A DNA stretch of 64,000 nucleotides. Origin: Sporosarcina globispora (GTDB lineage: Bacteria; Bacillota; Bacilli; Bacillales; Cytobacillaceae). Position 1 is the first letter of the stretch; the number at the start of each line of letters is the position of its first letter. The notes under the pieces are model-generated. The model ran no database searches. It was not told where the DNA came from and saw only the letters and a program-made list of their open reading frames with translations. Position numbers and translations under genes: made by a program. Of this stretch, positions 6,959 through 16,517 are shown one piece after another. Location: NCBI RefSeq assembly GCF_001274725.1, contig NZ_LGUF01000007.1, positions 1,567,187-1,631,186 on the forward strand. Direction: 5' to 3'.

Positions 6959-6972
6959 TGTAAGCGTTTACA
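6959..6972 (+). promoter_or_regulatory. CcpA catabolite-responsive element (cre)
   Basis: TGTAAGCGTTTACA matches the consensus TGWAANCGNTNWCA at every position and is nearly palindromic. It lies 19 nt before the methionine gamma-lyase start, between any promoter and the ribosome binding site, a position from which CcpA usually represses. Confidence 0.85.
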
Positions 6973-6990
6973 TTGAAAGGGAGAGTTATG

Positions 6991-8178
6991 ATGGATAGGA
7001 AACATCGGTTTAACTTCGAGACGCAGGTTATCCATGAAGGATACGATGCAGAAAAATTTAAAGGGAGCCTCGCACCGCCAATTTTCCAGACATCAACTTT
7101 TACATTTGAGACAGCACAGCAGGGAGAAAAGCGTTTTGCTGGTGAAGAAGAAGGCTATATTTATTCGCGTCTGGGCAATCCAACGGTTAAGATGCTTGAA
7201 GAAAGAATGGCCGCTCTGGAAAAGGGAGAAGCCGCCCTTGCTTTTGGGTCTGGTATGGCTGCAGTTTCAGCCGTCCTATTTGCTTTAACCAAAACGGGTG
7301 ATCATATTATATGTTCTCAGGGAGTTTATGGCTGTACCTTTGGACTCCTGGAGATGATGGAAGAGAAATATAAAATCAGTCATGATTTTTCGGCTATGGA
7401 ATCAAAGCAGCAGCTCCTTAATGAAATCAAACCGCAGACTGTCTGTATATATGTGGAAACTCCTATAAATCCAACAATGAAATTGGTGGACCTGGAAATG
7501 GTTGCAGAAGTAGGAAGAGAGAAAGGAATACCTGTAATCGTTGATAATACTTTCTGTTCTCCATACCTGCAGAATCCGATTGAACTGGGCTGTGATATTG
7601 TCATTCATAGTGCGACAAAGTACATCGGCGGGCATGGCGATGTAGTGGCCGGCCTTGTTATAGGCAGCAAGGAATTTTTGGATAAAGTTTCAATGACTAC
7701 ACAAAAAGATATTGGTGGCATTATTTCCCCTTTTGACGCCTGGCTGCTTCTTCGTGGATTGAAAACACTTGCGGTTAGGCTTGACCGGCATTGTGACAAT
7801 GCGGAAAAGCTTGCATCGTACTTATTGGCGCATCCAAAAATAGAAAAAGTTTATTTTCCTGGAGACAGAAGCAATCCAGATTTTGAAATTGCGCAAAAAC
7901 AAATGAGGAAGCCTGGTGGCATGATATCTTTTACTCTAAAGGGGGATAAGCGGACTGCTCAGGAATTTATGAACCGGCTGAATTTAATTAAAATTGCCGT
8001 TAGTCTAGGAGATGCCGAGACATTAATCCAGCAGCCTGCTGCGATGACTCATGCAGTGGTTCCAAAGGAATCACGTGAAAAGATGGGCATTGAAGATACG
8101 CTGCTGAGGCTTTCAGTTGGGCTTGAATCGTGGAAAGATATCCGGGATGACCTGTCTCAGGCGCTCGAAGGAGTATAA
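6991..8178 (+). CDS. PLP-dependent methionine gamma-lyase / cystathionine gamma-lyase family
   Basis: The 395-aa product belongs to the Cys/Met metabolism PLP-enzyme family. The PLP lysine is in HSATKYIGGHGDVVAG (about residue 208). N-terminal FETQVIHEGYD and YIYSRLGNPTVKMLEERMAA carry the phosphate-binding Tyr/Arg from the partner subunit. Length and the GVYGCTFGLLEMM region suit methionine gamma-lyase (methionine to methanethiol, 2-oxobutyrate and ammonia), but cystathionine gamma-lyase or O-acetylhomoserine sulfhydrylase cannot be excluded. ATG at 6991 is chosen (GGGAG 7 nt upstream) over ATG at 6988 and TTG at 6973. A perfect cre box precedes it. It stands between dgcP and ytsP, where I do not expect it in B. 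subtilis, next to a free-methionine sulfoxide reductase. Confidence 0.85.
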   Translation: MDRKHRFNFETQVIHEGYDAEKFKGSLAPPIFQTSTFTFETAQQGEKRFAGEEEGYIYSRLGNPTVKMLEERMAALEKGEAALAFGSGMAAVSAVLFALTKTGDHIICSQGVYGCTFGLLEMMEEKYKISHDFSAMESKQQLLNEIKPQTVCIYVETPINPTMKLVDLEMVAEVGREKGIPVIVDNTFCSPYLQNPIELGCDIVIHSATKYIGGHGDVVAGLVIGSKEFLDKVSMTTQKDIGGIISPFDAWLLLRGLKTLAVRLDRHCDNAEKLASYLLAHPKIEKVYFPGDRSNPDFEIAQKQMRKPGGMISFTLKGDKRTAQEFMNRLNLIKIAVSLGDAETLIQQPAAMTHAVVPKESREKMGIEDTLLRLSVGLESWKDIRDDLSQALEGV

Positions 8179-8182
8179 TACT

Positions 8183-8221
8183 AAAAGGAGATGGCCTGCT
8201 GATAAGGTCATCTCCTTTTTG
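8183..8221. terminator. Terminator between methionine lyase and msrC
   Basis: Stem AAGGAGATGNCC / GGTCATCTCCTT with TTTTT after it on the plus strand and A-run before it, suitable for both convergent genes. Confidence 0.8.
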
Positions 8222-8230
8222 CAATGCCGT

Positions 8231-8710
8231 TTAAAGGAAGGATACAAGTACCTCCGAGAAGGCCTCCAGGTATTTTTGATCAAGTTCATCAAAACGTTTT
8301 TTTTCCGGGGAGTCGATATCCAGAACCCCAAGCAGACTGCCGTCTTTTACAAGAGGAATGACGATTTCTGACTGTGAAGAAGCGTCACAGGCGATATGTC
8401 CAGGGAATTGATGGACATCTTCTACACGGACAGTTTTCATTTGCTTTGCAGCTGTTCCGCAAACGCCTTTGCCAAGGGGGATTCTTACACATGCCGGCAG
8501 TCCCTGAAATGGCCCGAGAACCAGTTCCCCTTCTTCCATCAGGTAGAATCCTACCCAGTTTGTGCGATCCAGGAATTGATTAAGGAGCGCTGATGCATTG
8601 CTTAAATTTGCAATGCGGTTTTTTTCTCCTTCGAGCAATGCAGAAAGCTGTTTAATCACTAATTGATAATTTTCTTCACGGGTGCCCTTGTATGATTCGA
8701 CACTAAACAT
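8231..8710 (-). CDS. msrC: GAF-domain free methionine-(R)-sulfoxide reductase (YtsP)
   Basis: The 159-aa product is a single GAF domain of the fRMsr type, which reduces free methionine-R-sulfoxide. It has the family features NWVGFYLMEEGELVLGPFQG, the Cys of LPACVRIPLGKGVCGTAA (two of the catalytic cysteines), and DVHQFPGHIACDASSQSEIV with the third. ATG at 8710 (AAGGTGA 6 nt upstream) is chosen over GTG at 8713. The order ytrP-ytsP-refZ is as in B. subtilis, apart from the inserted lyase gene. Next to a methionine-degrading enzyme it suggests local methionine handling, but both may be coincidental neighbours. Confidence 0.92.
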   Translation of the reverse strand: MFSVESYKGTREENYQLVIKQLSALLEGEKNRIANLSNASALLNQFLDRTNWVGFYLMEEGELVLGPFQGLPACVRIPLGKGVCGTAAKQMKTVRVEDVHQFPGHIACDASSQSEIVIPLVKDGSLLGVLDIDSPEKKRFDELDQKYLEAFSEVLVSFL

Positions 8711-8947
8711 CACTATTCACCTTACTTTCTCAAAGATATATGAATTTCCTGGCAGATGAACAGGAAATAAGAAAGACATTGTCGAGAACTTTATAAAGGA
8801 TAAGACGATTTTAGCAAGAATGTTTAATTATCACAACAAATCCGTTAACAATCAGCTTACGCTGTGATAAGAGGTATGATTCACTCACTGGCGCTAAATT
8901 ATATGAGCATGAACAGATACTTTTCAAAAGAAAGCGAGGCGGGAACT

Positions 8948-9577
8948 GTGAAAAAAAATTCAAAAGAGGCAATTGTGTCTGCCGCTATCTCCCTATTTAA
9001 TACAAAAGGTTTCTCAGGGACTTCCATTCGTGATATTGCAGGCAAGGCTCAGACGAATCCAGCGAATATCGCATACTATTTCGATAACAAACATGGGCTG
9101 CTTGAATATTGCTTTACAGCATTTTTTGAAGGATACATTCAGGAGATAGAGAATGGTTTTTCGTTTCTTGAGCAGGGGGCAGCGCTGAGCCTGAAAAAAA
9201 TTGCGCACAATATCATGGCTTATCAATTTGAACACAGTCATTTAACCAGGCTAATACTTCGGGAAGTTTCCATAGATTCCCAAGTGGTCAGAGAAATTAT
9301 GGCAACCTATTTAGCAAAGGAAAAGTATTATTTTGGCAAGGTATTGGAAAGAGGCATGAAAACAAAAGAGTTCCGCATCCATTCTGCCAATTATATGATT
9401 GTCCAGCTGAAAGGACTCCTGTCCATGCCATTTCTGAATACACATTATATGGCTGAAGTTCTGCATGTATTTCCCCATGAAAAATATTTTGCAGACAAAT
9501 ACACGAAGGAGATCTTCAATTGGGTGGATGGAGTCCTCTGCAATCATGCCGGAAAACCTTATGCAGCTGTACTCTAA
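8948..9577 (+). CDS. refZ: TetR-family regulator of FtsZ, RefZ (YttP)
   Basis: The 209-aa product has an N-terminal TetR helix-turn-helix (about 5-50; KEAIVSAAISLFNTKGFSGT then SIRDIAGKAQTNPANIAYYF) and a helical C-terminal domain. In B. subtilis RefZ binds DNA sites near the origin and helps position the Z-ring and capture the chromosome at sporulation. GTG at 8948 (after GAGGCGGG) gives the expected length (B. subtilis about 207 aa) and is preferred to the longer form from 8864. It is convergent with hisJ, the stop codons 7 nt apart. Confidence 0.88.
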   Translation: MKKNSKEAIVSAAISLFNTKGFSGTSIRDIAGKAQTNPANIAYYFDNKHGLLEYCFTAFFEGYIQEIENGFSFLEQGAALSLKKIAHNIMAYQFEHSHLTRLILREVSIDSQVVREIMATYLAKEKYYFGKVLERGMKTKEFRIHSANYMIVQLKGLLSMPFLNTHYMAEVLHVFPHEKYFADKYTKEIFNWVDGVLCNHAGKPYAAVL

Positions 9578-9584
9578 AAGGGTT

Positions 9585-10379
9585 TTAAAGGTGTTTCATC
9601 CTGCCAATGCCCTGACCCATTTCCTTTGCCTGGTGTGAATCCGACCCATAAATCAGTGAAATGCCTTTTTGGGCTGCCGCTTCTGCTGCCCAATCGGGAG
9701 GATAGGCTTCTTTGCACAATGGCTTTGAGAAACCGGCTCCGTTATAGTCGAGTTCATAGCCTTGAATTTTTACGGCATCAAGTATTTGAATTATTTCGTT
9801 TCTAAATTCCCGATCTGCGGGATATTTTTTTTGAAACTTTTTTACTAGGGTGATGTGCCCGATTCTTTTTGGCTTAAAATGGCCTAAATCTGCTTTTATT
9901 GATAAAAGCAGAGTACGGAAATAATTCATATAAACTGCTTCTAAAGAACCGTATTCTTCAATCATTTTTGCGTATACATCGGGGCTGTAGTCCAGGCACT
10001 CGTACTGGCTGCCTTTCTTTAGAAAGTGAACAGATAAAATGGAATCATCCAAATATCTCCCATAGAAATCCAGGAACTTTCGGGTCTCATGTTCAAAGCC
10101 CTCAATATAATCCACCTCCAGCCCCGCATTTATCTTGATTTTTCCTTGATAAACAGTTTGAATTCTTGAAATGTCATCAAGATATTCTTCCAGATCTTCC
10201 CTGCGCATTGCACTGTCGCAAGCAGGTGCCGGATCCTCAAAGCCCTCAGGAAGCGGAGCATGTTCGGTAAAAGAAATTTCCTTAAAACCCAGCTTTATTG
10301 CTTTTTCAACATAATCCTCCAGTGCATCTTTTGTCCCATGAGGACAATAGGGTGTGTGGATGTGGCCGTCTTTTAGCAT
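9585..10379 (-). CDS. hisJ: Histidinol-phosphatase, PHP family
   Basis: The 264-aa product of the PHP metallophosphoesterase family removes phosphate from histidinol phosphate in histidine synthesis. The metal-binding motifs are visible: KDGHIHTPYCPHG (residues 3-15), EISFTEHAP (about 45), NAGLEVDY (about 88), SVHFL, and the C-terminal GSDSHQAKEMGQG. ATG at 10379 follows AAAGGA at 8 nt; a much longer extension to 10616 has no ribosome binding site and an atypical composition, so it is rejected. The gene stands away from other his genes, as in B. subtilis. Confidence 0.92.
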   Translation of the reverse strand: MLKDGHIHTPYCPHGTKDALEDYVEKAIKLGFKEISFTEHAPLPEGFEDPAPACDSAMRREDLEEYLDDISRIQTVYQGKIKINAGLEVDYIEGFEHETRKFLDFYGRYLDDSILSVHFLKKGSQYECLDYSPDVYAKMIEEYGSLEAVYMNYFRTLLLSIKADLGHFKPKRIGHITLVKKFQKKYPADREFRNEIIQILDAVKIQGYELDYNGAGFSKPLCKEAYPPDWAAEAAAQKGISLIYGSDSHQAKEMGQGIGRMKHL

Positions 10380-10730
10380 AGGGAGCATCCTTTCTATAAA
10401 AACAGTACTCAAGCCTCTTTTTAATATAAATCTTAAACTTAGAAGGAAATCTTTTATAAAAAGCGAATTGTTTGTATTTGTACAGCTCATATAGTTCAAT
10501 AAAAATGCGGGTATTCTGTTATTTTCCGAAAATAGCAATCCATATGAGATACAAAAGAAGAAATTACATAAAAATATGAAATAAATAGTCAAAAAATGTC
10601 GTTTACATGGTATCATAAAAACATTGAAAATAACATTCGAAATGAAGAAGCGCCTGCGGGTATTTAATATCTCTTAAATAAAAGCTTTACATATACATAT
10701 TGGCTCGGGAACAGAACAGGGGGCTTTCAA

Positions 10731-12419
10731 ATGGAATACATAATTGGAGGTATAGTCATTCTTTTATGTCTATATCTGACGGGATACTTTTTGAAGAAAA
10801 AGCATTACAAAGAAATTGACAGGCTGGAAACATGGAAGATGGACATAACGGACCGCCCTGTTCTTGATGAAATGTCAAGGGTTAAAAAGCTGAATATGAC
10901 AGGACAGACTGAGGAATTGTTTGAGCGCTGGAGAAGTGAATGGGATGAAATCGTTACATCACAGCTTCCGGATGTGGAGGAACTGTTATTTGATGCTGAA
11001 GAAAGCATTGATAAATACCGCTTTAAGAATTCCCAGGAAATTCAGCAAAGAATAGAGCAGAGATTAACTGGGATTGAAGACAGCATAAAAATACTGCTTA
11101 GTGAATTGAATGAGCTTGTTGGCAGTGAAGAGAAAAACAGGACGGAAATAGAAGAATTGAAAAAAATGTATCGCGAATGTAAAAAATCTCTGCTTGTACA
11201 TCGCCATACTTTCGGGAAATCTGAAAAACTTCTTGAAGAACAGCTTGATGAAGCATTTGCTAAATTTGAAGAATTCGATGAGAAAACGGAGAAGGGCAAT
11301 TACCTTGAAGCTCGTGAAATCCTTCTAATAATCAAAGCGCTGCTTGAGGATTCCCGGATGAAAATGAAAGCTATTCCTAACTTGATGGTTGAATGTCAAT
11401 CCAAGATTCCTAGCCAGCTGGATGAGTTGAAGGAAGGATACAAGGAAATGCTTGCTCAGGGCTATCTTATTGATCATTTGCAACTTGATAAGGAAATGGA
11501 GAGGCTTGACGGACAAGTTTCTGAATATGCTGATTCGATTGAAAAGGCACAGATTGAGGAAGTTCAAAAAGGGGTCGAGGAGATCAAAGAAAATATTGAA
11601 CTTCTGTATGACCTTCTCGAGAAAGAAGTTCATGCCAGACATTACTTAAGCCAGCAGGATGAAGCAACAAGAAACATGCTTTACAATAATAAAGATATGA
11701 ATAACCTGCTTAAGGCAGAGATCTCTGCTATCCGGCAGAGTTATCATGTTCCAGACAATGATCTGGAAATTCAGATTCACCTGGAGAAAAAATTAACCCA
11801 GCTCTTTAAAAAATTCGAAGTACTTGAGCATAAGATTAACAGCCAGAGCACTCCTCATACTGTTTTGAGAGAAGAGCTTGCTGAAATAAAGGAGCATATT
11901 GAAGAAATTTCAGATGAGCAGACAGCCTTTGCGGAAAAGCTCCAGGCATTAAGAAAAGATGAGATGTCTGCAAGGGAACAAGTAAAAGAGCTAAGCAAGA
12001 AAGTGGCAGAAACAATCAGGCTTATCTCCAAGAACAATGTGCCTGGAGTTTCCCAGGAGTATAAATATTTGATTCAGGATGCCAAAGAAAGCATAGATAA
12101 TGTGCTGGCCAAACTCGATGAGAAACCATTGAATATTCCTGCGGTCCAGCAATATCTTGAAGTGGCGGTTCTTACTGTTGATAAGGCAGCTGATTCAGTG
12201 AGTGATATGATTGAGACTATCCTTTTAGCCGAGAAAGTCATTCAATATGGCAATCGATACAGAAGCAGCAATCCGTCCATTGATAAAGGGTTAAAGGAGG
12301 CAGAAGCTTCGTTCAGAAGCTATGAATATAGAACAGCTCTGGAGCAGGCTGCGGCTTCAATTGAAGAAGTTGAGCCAGGTGCAATCAAGCGAATAGAAGA
12401 GATGATAACTGAACACTAA
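10731..12419 (+). CDS. ezrA: Septation ring formation regulator EzrA
   Basis: The 562-aa product has one N-terminal membrane segment (about 3-21, EYIIGGIVILLCLYLTGYFL) and a long cytoplasmic part of spectrin-like coiled-coil repeats rich in Glu/Lys/Leu. Length matches B. subtilis EzrA (562 aa). It binds FtsZ, limits extra Z-rings and links division to penicillin-binding proteins. The conserved C-terminal patch near the end (YGNRYRSSNPSIDKGLKEAE, then FRSYEYRTALEQA) contains the QNR-like segment of EzrA. ATG at 10731 follows GAACAGGGGGC. Confidence 0.97.
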   Translation: MEYIIGGIVILLCLYLTGYFLKKKHYKEIDRLETWKMDITDRPVLDEMSRVKKLNMTGQTEELFERWRSEWDEIVTSQLPDVEELLFDAEESIDKYRFKNSQEIQQRIEQRLTGIEDSIKILLSELNELVGSEEKNRTEIEELKKMYRECKKSLLVHRHTFGKSEKLLEEQLDEAFAKFEEFDEKTEKGNYLEAREILLIIKALLEDSRMKMKAIPNLMVECQSKIPSQLDELKEGYKEMLAQGYLIDHLQLDKEMERLDGQVSEYADSIEKAQIEEVQKGVEEIKENIELLYDLLEKEVHARHYLSQQDEATRNMLYNNKDMNNLLKAEISAIRQSYHVPDNDLEIQIHLEKKLTQLFKKFEVLEHKINSQSTPHTVLREELAEIKEHIEEISDEQTAFAEKLQALRKDEMSAREQVKELSKKVAETIRLISKNNVPGVSQEYKYLIQDAKESIDNVLAKLDEKPLNIPAVQQYLEVAVLTVDKAADSVSDMIETILLAEKVIQYGNRYRSSNPSIDKGLKEAEASFRSYEYRTALEQAAASIEEVEPGAIKRIEEMITEH

Positions 12420-12421
12420 AA

Positions 12422-12450
12422 AAACAGATCCGATTGGATCTGTCTTTTTT
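12422..12450 (+). terminator. ezrA terminator
   Basis: ACAGATCC, short loop, GGATCTGT, TTTTTT. It lies between ezrA and the convergent braB. Confidence 0.88.
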
Positions 12451-12452
12451 GT

Positions 12453-13796
12453 TTAGTCATTTACAGGAATTGGCTTCTTAGCTTCTCCGAAAGCCATTGC
12501 CAGGAAGTAACCAATAACAGCTCCTGCTATGGCAGGCACAATCCAGCCGATTCCCTCATTAAAGAATGGCAGGAATTGCAGTGAGTCTGTGATGGAGGAT
12601 ACATCCATTCCAGCTGTTTTTAACCCATCCACAAAACTAATTAAGCCGGTGGGAATTAGTGCCCCTATATATACCCCTGAGTATCCTTTAAAGGCATTGT
12701 GCATAAATGAAAGCAGAATCAGCACGATTGCCAGCGGATAAATAATAATCAAGATTGGCAATGAAAGTTGAATCAGCTGAGTTAAACCAATGTTTGAAAC
12801 TACCATGCTGAAAAGCGATATAATGATTACAATGGTTTTATAAGGTACTTTTGGGAGCAATTTGTGAAAGTACTGTGCACAAGCGGAAACGAGCCCCACA
12901 GACGTTGTCAGACATGCTACAGTAATGGCCAGCGCCAGGATCACTGCTCCCGCAGACCCAAATAGATAATAAGAAGCGGCAGATAAGATAGCACCGCCAT
13001 TGTCGAGTTTACCTAAAGCTTCCATACTTGATGCCCCAATATACGCAAGAGACAAGTATACTGCCGCAAGCCCAGCTGCTGCTATAAGCCCGGCAGTAAT
13101 GCATATTTTCATAAGAGATTGTTTGTTTTTCACACCCATCCCCTGGATTGAACCAATAACGATTATACCGAAAACAAGAGCTGCAATTGTATCCATCGTT
13201 AGATAGCCTTCAATAAAGCCTTTAAAAAACGGCTGTTCAGCATATGCCCCCATCGGCGCTTTTAATTCACCCATTGGAGTAATGATGCTTTTAATAACCA
13301 GAACAGCAAGGATTATGAGAAGTGCTGGCGTGAAAATATTGCCAATCCGATTCACTAATTTCGATGGATTTAAAGAAAGCCATGCTGTAATGCCGAAAAA
13401 GACAAATGTATAGGCTAATAACGAAAAAGCGCTTTTGGAAGCGGTTTCAGACAAGAACGGAGTAATACCGATTTCATAAGCAACGGTCCCCGTACGCGGA
13501 ATTCCGAAAAATGGTCCAATGGCTAAGTACATAATAATCGAAAAAATAATTCCATATAAAGGGTGTACACGGCTGGCTATGGTCTGCAAATCACCATTTT
13601 TGGCAATGGCAATAATACCTAATAGCGGCAATCCAACCCCCGTAATTAGAAATCCAATAATAGCAGTCCATACATTCGTGCCGGCAGCTTGTCCTAGGAA
13701 TGGAGGGAAAATCATATTCCCTGCCCCAAAGAACAGAGCAAATAACATGAGTCCGACGGCGAAAATCTGTTTTGGTGCTAATGTTTTATTCTCCAT
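12453..13796 (-). CDS. braB: Branched-chain amino acid:cation symporter (LIVCS family)
   Basis: The 447-aa product has about 12 hydrophobic segments and the LIVCS N-terminus (IFAVGLMLFALFFGAGNMIF then PPFLGQAAG, with the conserved GAGNMIFPP). It takes up leucine, isoleucine and valine with Na+ or H+. Its place between ezrA and nifZ matches braB of B. subtilis. The start follows GGAGG at 8 nt. The 330 nt upstream of it are AT-rich and hold the diverging nifZ promoter; I could not make a convincing CodY box. Confidence 0.93.
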   Translation of the reverse strand: MENKTLAPKQIFAVGLMLFALFFGAGNMIFPPFLGQAAGTNVWTAIIGFLITGVGLPLLGIIAIAKNGDLQTIASRVHPLYGIIFSIIMYLAIGPFFGIPRTGTVAYEIGITPFLSETASKSAFSLLAYTFVFFGITAWLSLNPSKLVNRIGNIFTPALLIILAVLVIKSIITPMGELKAPMGAYAEQPFFKGFIEGYLTMDTIAALVFGIIVIGSIQGMGVKNKQSLMKICITAGLIAAAGLAAVYLSLAYIGASSMEALGKLDNGGAILSAASYYLFGSAGAVILALAITVACLTTSVGLVSACAQYFHKLLPKVPYKTIVIIISLFSMVVSNIGLTQLIQLSLPILIIIYPLAIVLILLSFMHNAFKGYSGVYIGALIPTGLISFVDGLKTAGMDVSSITDSLQFLPFFNEGIGWIVPAIAGAVIGYFLAMAFGEAKKPIPVND

Positions 13797-14051
13797 ATAT
13801 ATCCTCCTGAAAATGGTTCCATATCTAAATGTTTAGAACATTTTCATATTAGCACAGGTGCTAAAAAAAATGTCGAAAAAATACGAAGTCTTAATATTTA
13901 GTATTTTATAATAATAAATTACCACTTTCCTTCGCTCAATTTACAATATTATCAGCTTTCCACTAAGGCAGCAATTCATTCATTTGTTTAAACTGAACCA
14001 ACTTGAATAATTTAATAATATAGAAATGAAAATTTATAATAAAGACTTCAA

Positions 14052-14080
14052 TTACATTTCCAATCTTACCAGGTTATGAT
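14052..14080 (+). promoter_or_regulatory. Candidate nifZ-thiI promoter
   Basis: TTACAT and TATGAT separated by 17 nt, 50 nt upstream of the nifZ start. Similar enough to sigma-A consensus to propose, not proven. Confidence 0.5.
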
Positions 14081-14129
14081 ATGATTTACAGTTGGCTAAA
14101 GGGGTTTTCGGAACGGAAAGGAGAAGACC

Positions 14130-15275
14130 GTGATTTATTTAGATAACAGTGCAACGACGAAACCATATAAAGAAGTTCTTGATTCCTTTATAAAGGTATC
14201 TTCAGAATACTTTGGGAATCCCTCCTCCCTGCACGAACTAGGCGGAAAGGCAGAGAGGCTGCTGATGCAGGCGCGTGGGCAAATCGCTCAGCTTCTGAAT
14301 GTTCAGCAAAATGAGGTGTATTTTACCTCAGGAGGCACAGAGAGCAATAATCTTGCAATAAAAGGAACGGCTTTAATGCATAGGAAAAGAGGCCGTCATA
14401 TTATCACAACTGGACTGGAACATGCTTCAGTGAAGGAAGCCATGGAGCAGCTAAAGGAATTGGGCTGCCGCATCTCCGTAATTGCACCAGATAAAAACGG
14501 ATTCGTGCATGCTGAAGACATTGAAAAGGAAATTACACCGGAAACTATTTTAGTCTCTGTCATGCATGTCAATAATGAAATAGGTTCCATTCAGCCAATT
14601 GAAGAAATTGGAGAGATGCTGAGGAAGCATTCGAAAGTGGTATTCCATGTAGATAATGTTCAGGGAATCGGCAAGGTTCCCCTGGATCTTTACAAAGCCA
14701 ATGTGGATTTGTGTACAATTTCTGCTCATAAATTTCACGGTTTAAAGGGGAATGGCGTATTGTTCATCCGTGATGGCCTTCTTCTTTCACCGTTATTATC
14801 CGGGGGCAATCAGGAATGGAAAATGAGAAGCGGCACAGAAAATGTAGCCGGCATTGTAGCGATGGCTAAGGCGCTAAGGCTGACAATGAATAATATGGAA
14901 AAGCATTTGGAGCGGCTTTCATCTATCAAAAGGTTTATTATTGATGAAATGGATAAAATTGAGGGTGTTGCTGTCCATACCCCTGAAAGAAACTCTGCTC
15001 CTCATATCGTGAATTTTTCCATAAAAGGTTTCAAAGCGGAGGTGTTTGTCCACGCTTTAGAAGAGCGGGGGGTCTATGTATCCACCACAAGTGCCTGTTC
15101 TTCAAAGAAATCAGCTGCCAGCAGCACATTGATGGCAATTGGAATCCCTGAAAAAGATGCGAAAAGTGCAGTCCGGATCAGCTTATCTTATGAAAATACA
15201 AAGGAAGAGGCAGAGGTTTTCACAGAGGCAGTAAAAGAGACCGTTATAAGGCTGAGAGAGGTTATGAAATCATGA
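14130..15275 (+). CDS. nifZ: Cysteine desulfurase NifZ, partner of ThiI
   Basis: The 381-aa NifS/IscS-type aminotransferase-fold enzyme takes sulfur from cysteine and forms a persulfide. The PLP lysine is in TISAHKFHGLKGNG (about residue 202) and the active cysteine in STTSACSSKKSAASS (about 325). The N-terminus MIYLDNSATTKPY is typical. It starts with GTG at 14130 after GGAAAGGAG. Its stop codon overlaps the thiI start by 4 nt, so the two are translationally coupled. In B. subtilis this desulfurase supplies ThiI for 4-thiouridine in tRNA. Confidence 0.95.
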   Translation: MIYLDNSATTKPYKEVLDSFIKVSSEYFGNPSSLHELGGKAERLLMQARGQIAQLLNVQQNEVYFTSGGTESNNLAIKGTALMHRKRGRHIITTGLEHASVKEAMEQLKELGCRISVIAPDKNGFVHAEDIEKEITPETILVSVMHVNNEIGSIQPIEEIGEMLRKHSKVVFHVDNVQGIGKVPLDLYKANVDLCTISAHKFHGLKGNGVLFIRDGLLLSPLLSGGNQEWKMRSGTENVAGIVAMAKALRLTMNNMEKHLERLSSIKRFIIDEMDKIEGVAVHTPERNSAPHIVNFSIKGFKAEVFVHALEERGVYVSTTSACSSKKSAASSTLMAIGIPEKDAKSAVRISLSYENTKEEAEVFTEAVKETVIRLREVMKS

Positions 15276-16480
15276 TAAATTATGATCGAATACTTATACG
15301 ATATGGAGAAATCTCCACAAAAGGAAGAAACCGCAATAAGTTTGTGGAAAAATTGAAGAATAGCATTTTAAATGTACTCAATGAATTTCCCGGGATTAAG
15401 GTTGAGTCCTCCAGAGACCGTATGTATGTCATTCTAAATGGAGCAGACGGCAAAGAGGTATCCGCCCGCCTGAAGGGTGTATTTGGAATACAGTCATTCA
15501 GCCCAGCCGTTAAGGTCAATAAAGATGTGGAAGAAATGAAGGATGCTGCGTTGGCCTTGTTTTTAAAAGACTATCAAGAGGGAAAGTCATTCAAAATTAC
15601 GGCTAAGAGAGCGGATAAAAGCTTTTCTTTAAAAACAGACGAACTTAACCATGAATTTGGCGGACATCTGCTTAGAAATGTGCCGGGGCTAAAAGTGAAC
15701 GTAAAAAAGCCGGATATTAATCTTCAAATTGAAGTTCGCGAAGAAGCAGCATACATATCTTGCGAAACCATTCAAGGTGCTGGCGGACTTCCTGCAGGTT
15801 CGAGCGGGAAAGCCATGCTTATGCTTTCAGGAGGAATTGACAGTCCGGTTGCAGGTTATTTGTCCATGAAGAGGGGATTGGAAATTGAAGCAGTCCATTT
15901 CCACAGCCCTCCTTTTACGAGTGAGCGTGCAAAGCAAAAAGTAATTGATTTAACCGAAAAGCTTGCGAATATTGCTGGAACGGTTGCACTTCATATTGTG
16001 CCATTTACAGAGATTCAGCAGCTTATCCATCAGCAGGTTCCGTCGAATTATACGATGACGGCTACAAGACGCCTGATGCTCCGAATCACTGATGAAATAC
16101 GCAGAAAAAATGATGGTCTGGCCATCATCACTGGGGAAAGCCTGGGACAGGTAGCCAGCCAGACACTCGAGAGCATGTTTGCCATTAATGATGTAACCAC
16201 AACACCTATTCTGCGGCCGCTTATCACAATGGATAAATCAGAGATAATCGAGATTGCCCAAAGAATCGATACCCACGATATATCCATCAGGCCATTTGAA
16301 GATTGCTGTACCGTTTTTGTCCCGTCATCACCAAAAACAAAACCAAAACGCGACAAAGTCCGTCACTTCGAAAGTTTTGTTGACTTCGACCCGCTCATCG
16401 CCAAAGCAGTTGAAGATACCGAAAAGATGGCTATTAAACCTCAAGCGCGGAATGAAGAGTCTTTTGGGGAGTTATTTTGA
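15272..16480 (+). CDS. thiI: tRNA 4-thiouridine synthase ThiI
   Basis: The 402-aa product has an N-terminal ferredoxin-like/THUMP region (about 1-165) and a PP-loop ATP pyrophosphatase domain (MLMLSGGIDSPVAGYLSMKR, about 182-201). Later motifs TGESLGQVASQTLESM and the Cys pair in FEDCCTVFVP are typical. It lacks the C-terminal rhodanese domain of the E. coli enzyme, as Bacillus ThiI does. It adenylates U8 of tRNA for sulfur transfer from NifZ. Coupled to nifZ by a 4-nt overlap. Confidence 0.97.
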   Translation: MINYDRILIRYGEISTKGRNRNKFVEKLKNSILNVLNEFPGIKVESSRDRMYVILNGADGKEVSARLKGVFGIQSFSPAVKVNKDVEEMKDAALALFLKDYQEGKSFKITAKRADKSFSLKTDELNHEFGGHLLRNVPGLKVNVKKPDINLQIEVREEAAYISCETIQGAGGLPAGSSGKAMLMLSGGIDSPVAGYLSMKRGLEIEAVHFHSPPFTSERAKQKVIDLTEKLANIAGTVALHIVPFTEIQQLIHQQVPSNYTMTATRRLMLRITDEIRRKNDGLAIITGESLGQVASQTLESMFAINDVTTTPILRPLITMDKSEIIEIAQRIDTHDISIRPFEDCCTVFVPSSPKTKPKRDKVRHFESFVDFDPLIAKAVEDTEKMAIKPQARNEESFGELF

Positions 16481-16517
16481 TTTAAAAGTGGTGTATGGAT
16501 ACAGTCTTTTATATTGC

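Noticed and set aside
9585..10616. Long 343-aa form of HisJ
   Set aside because: The N-terminal 79 residues have no ribosome binding site and atypical composition; ATG at 10379 gives the usual PHP start and length.
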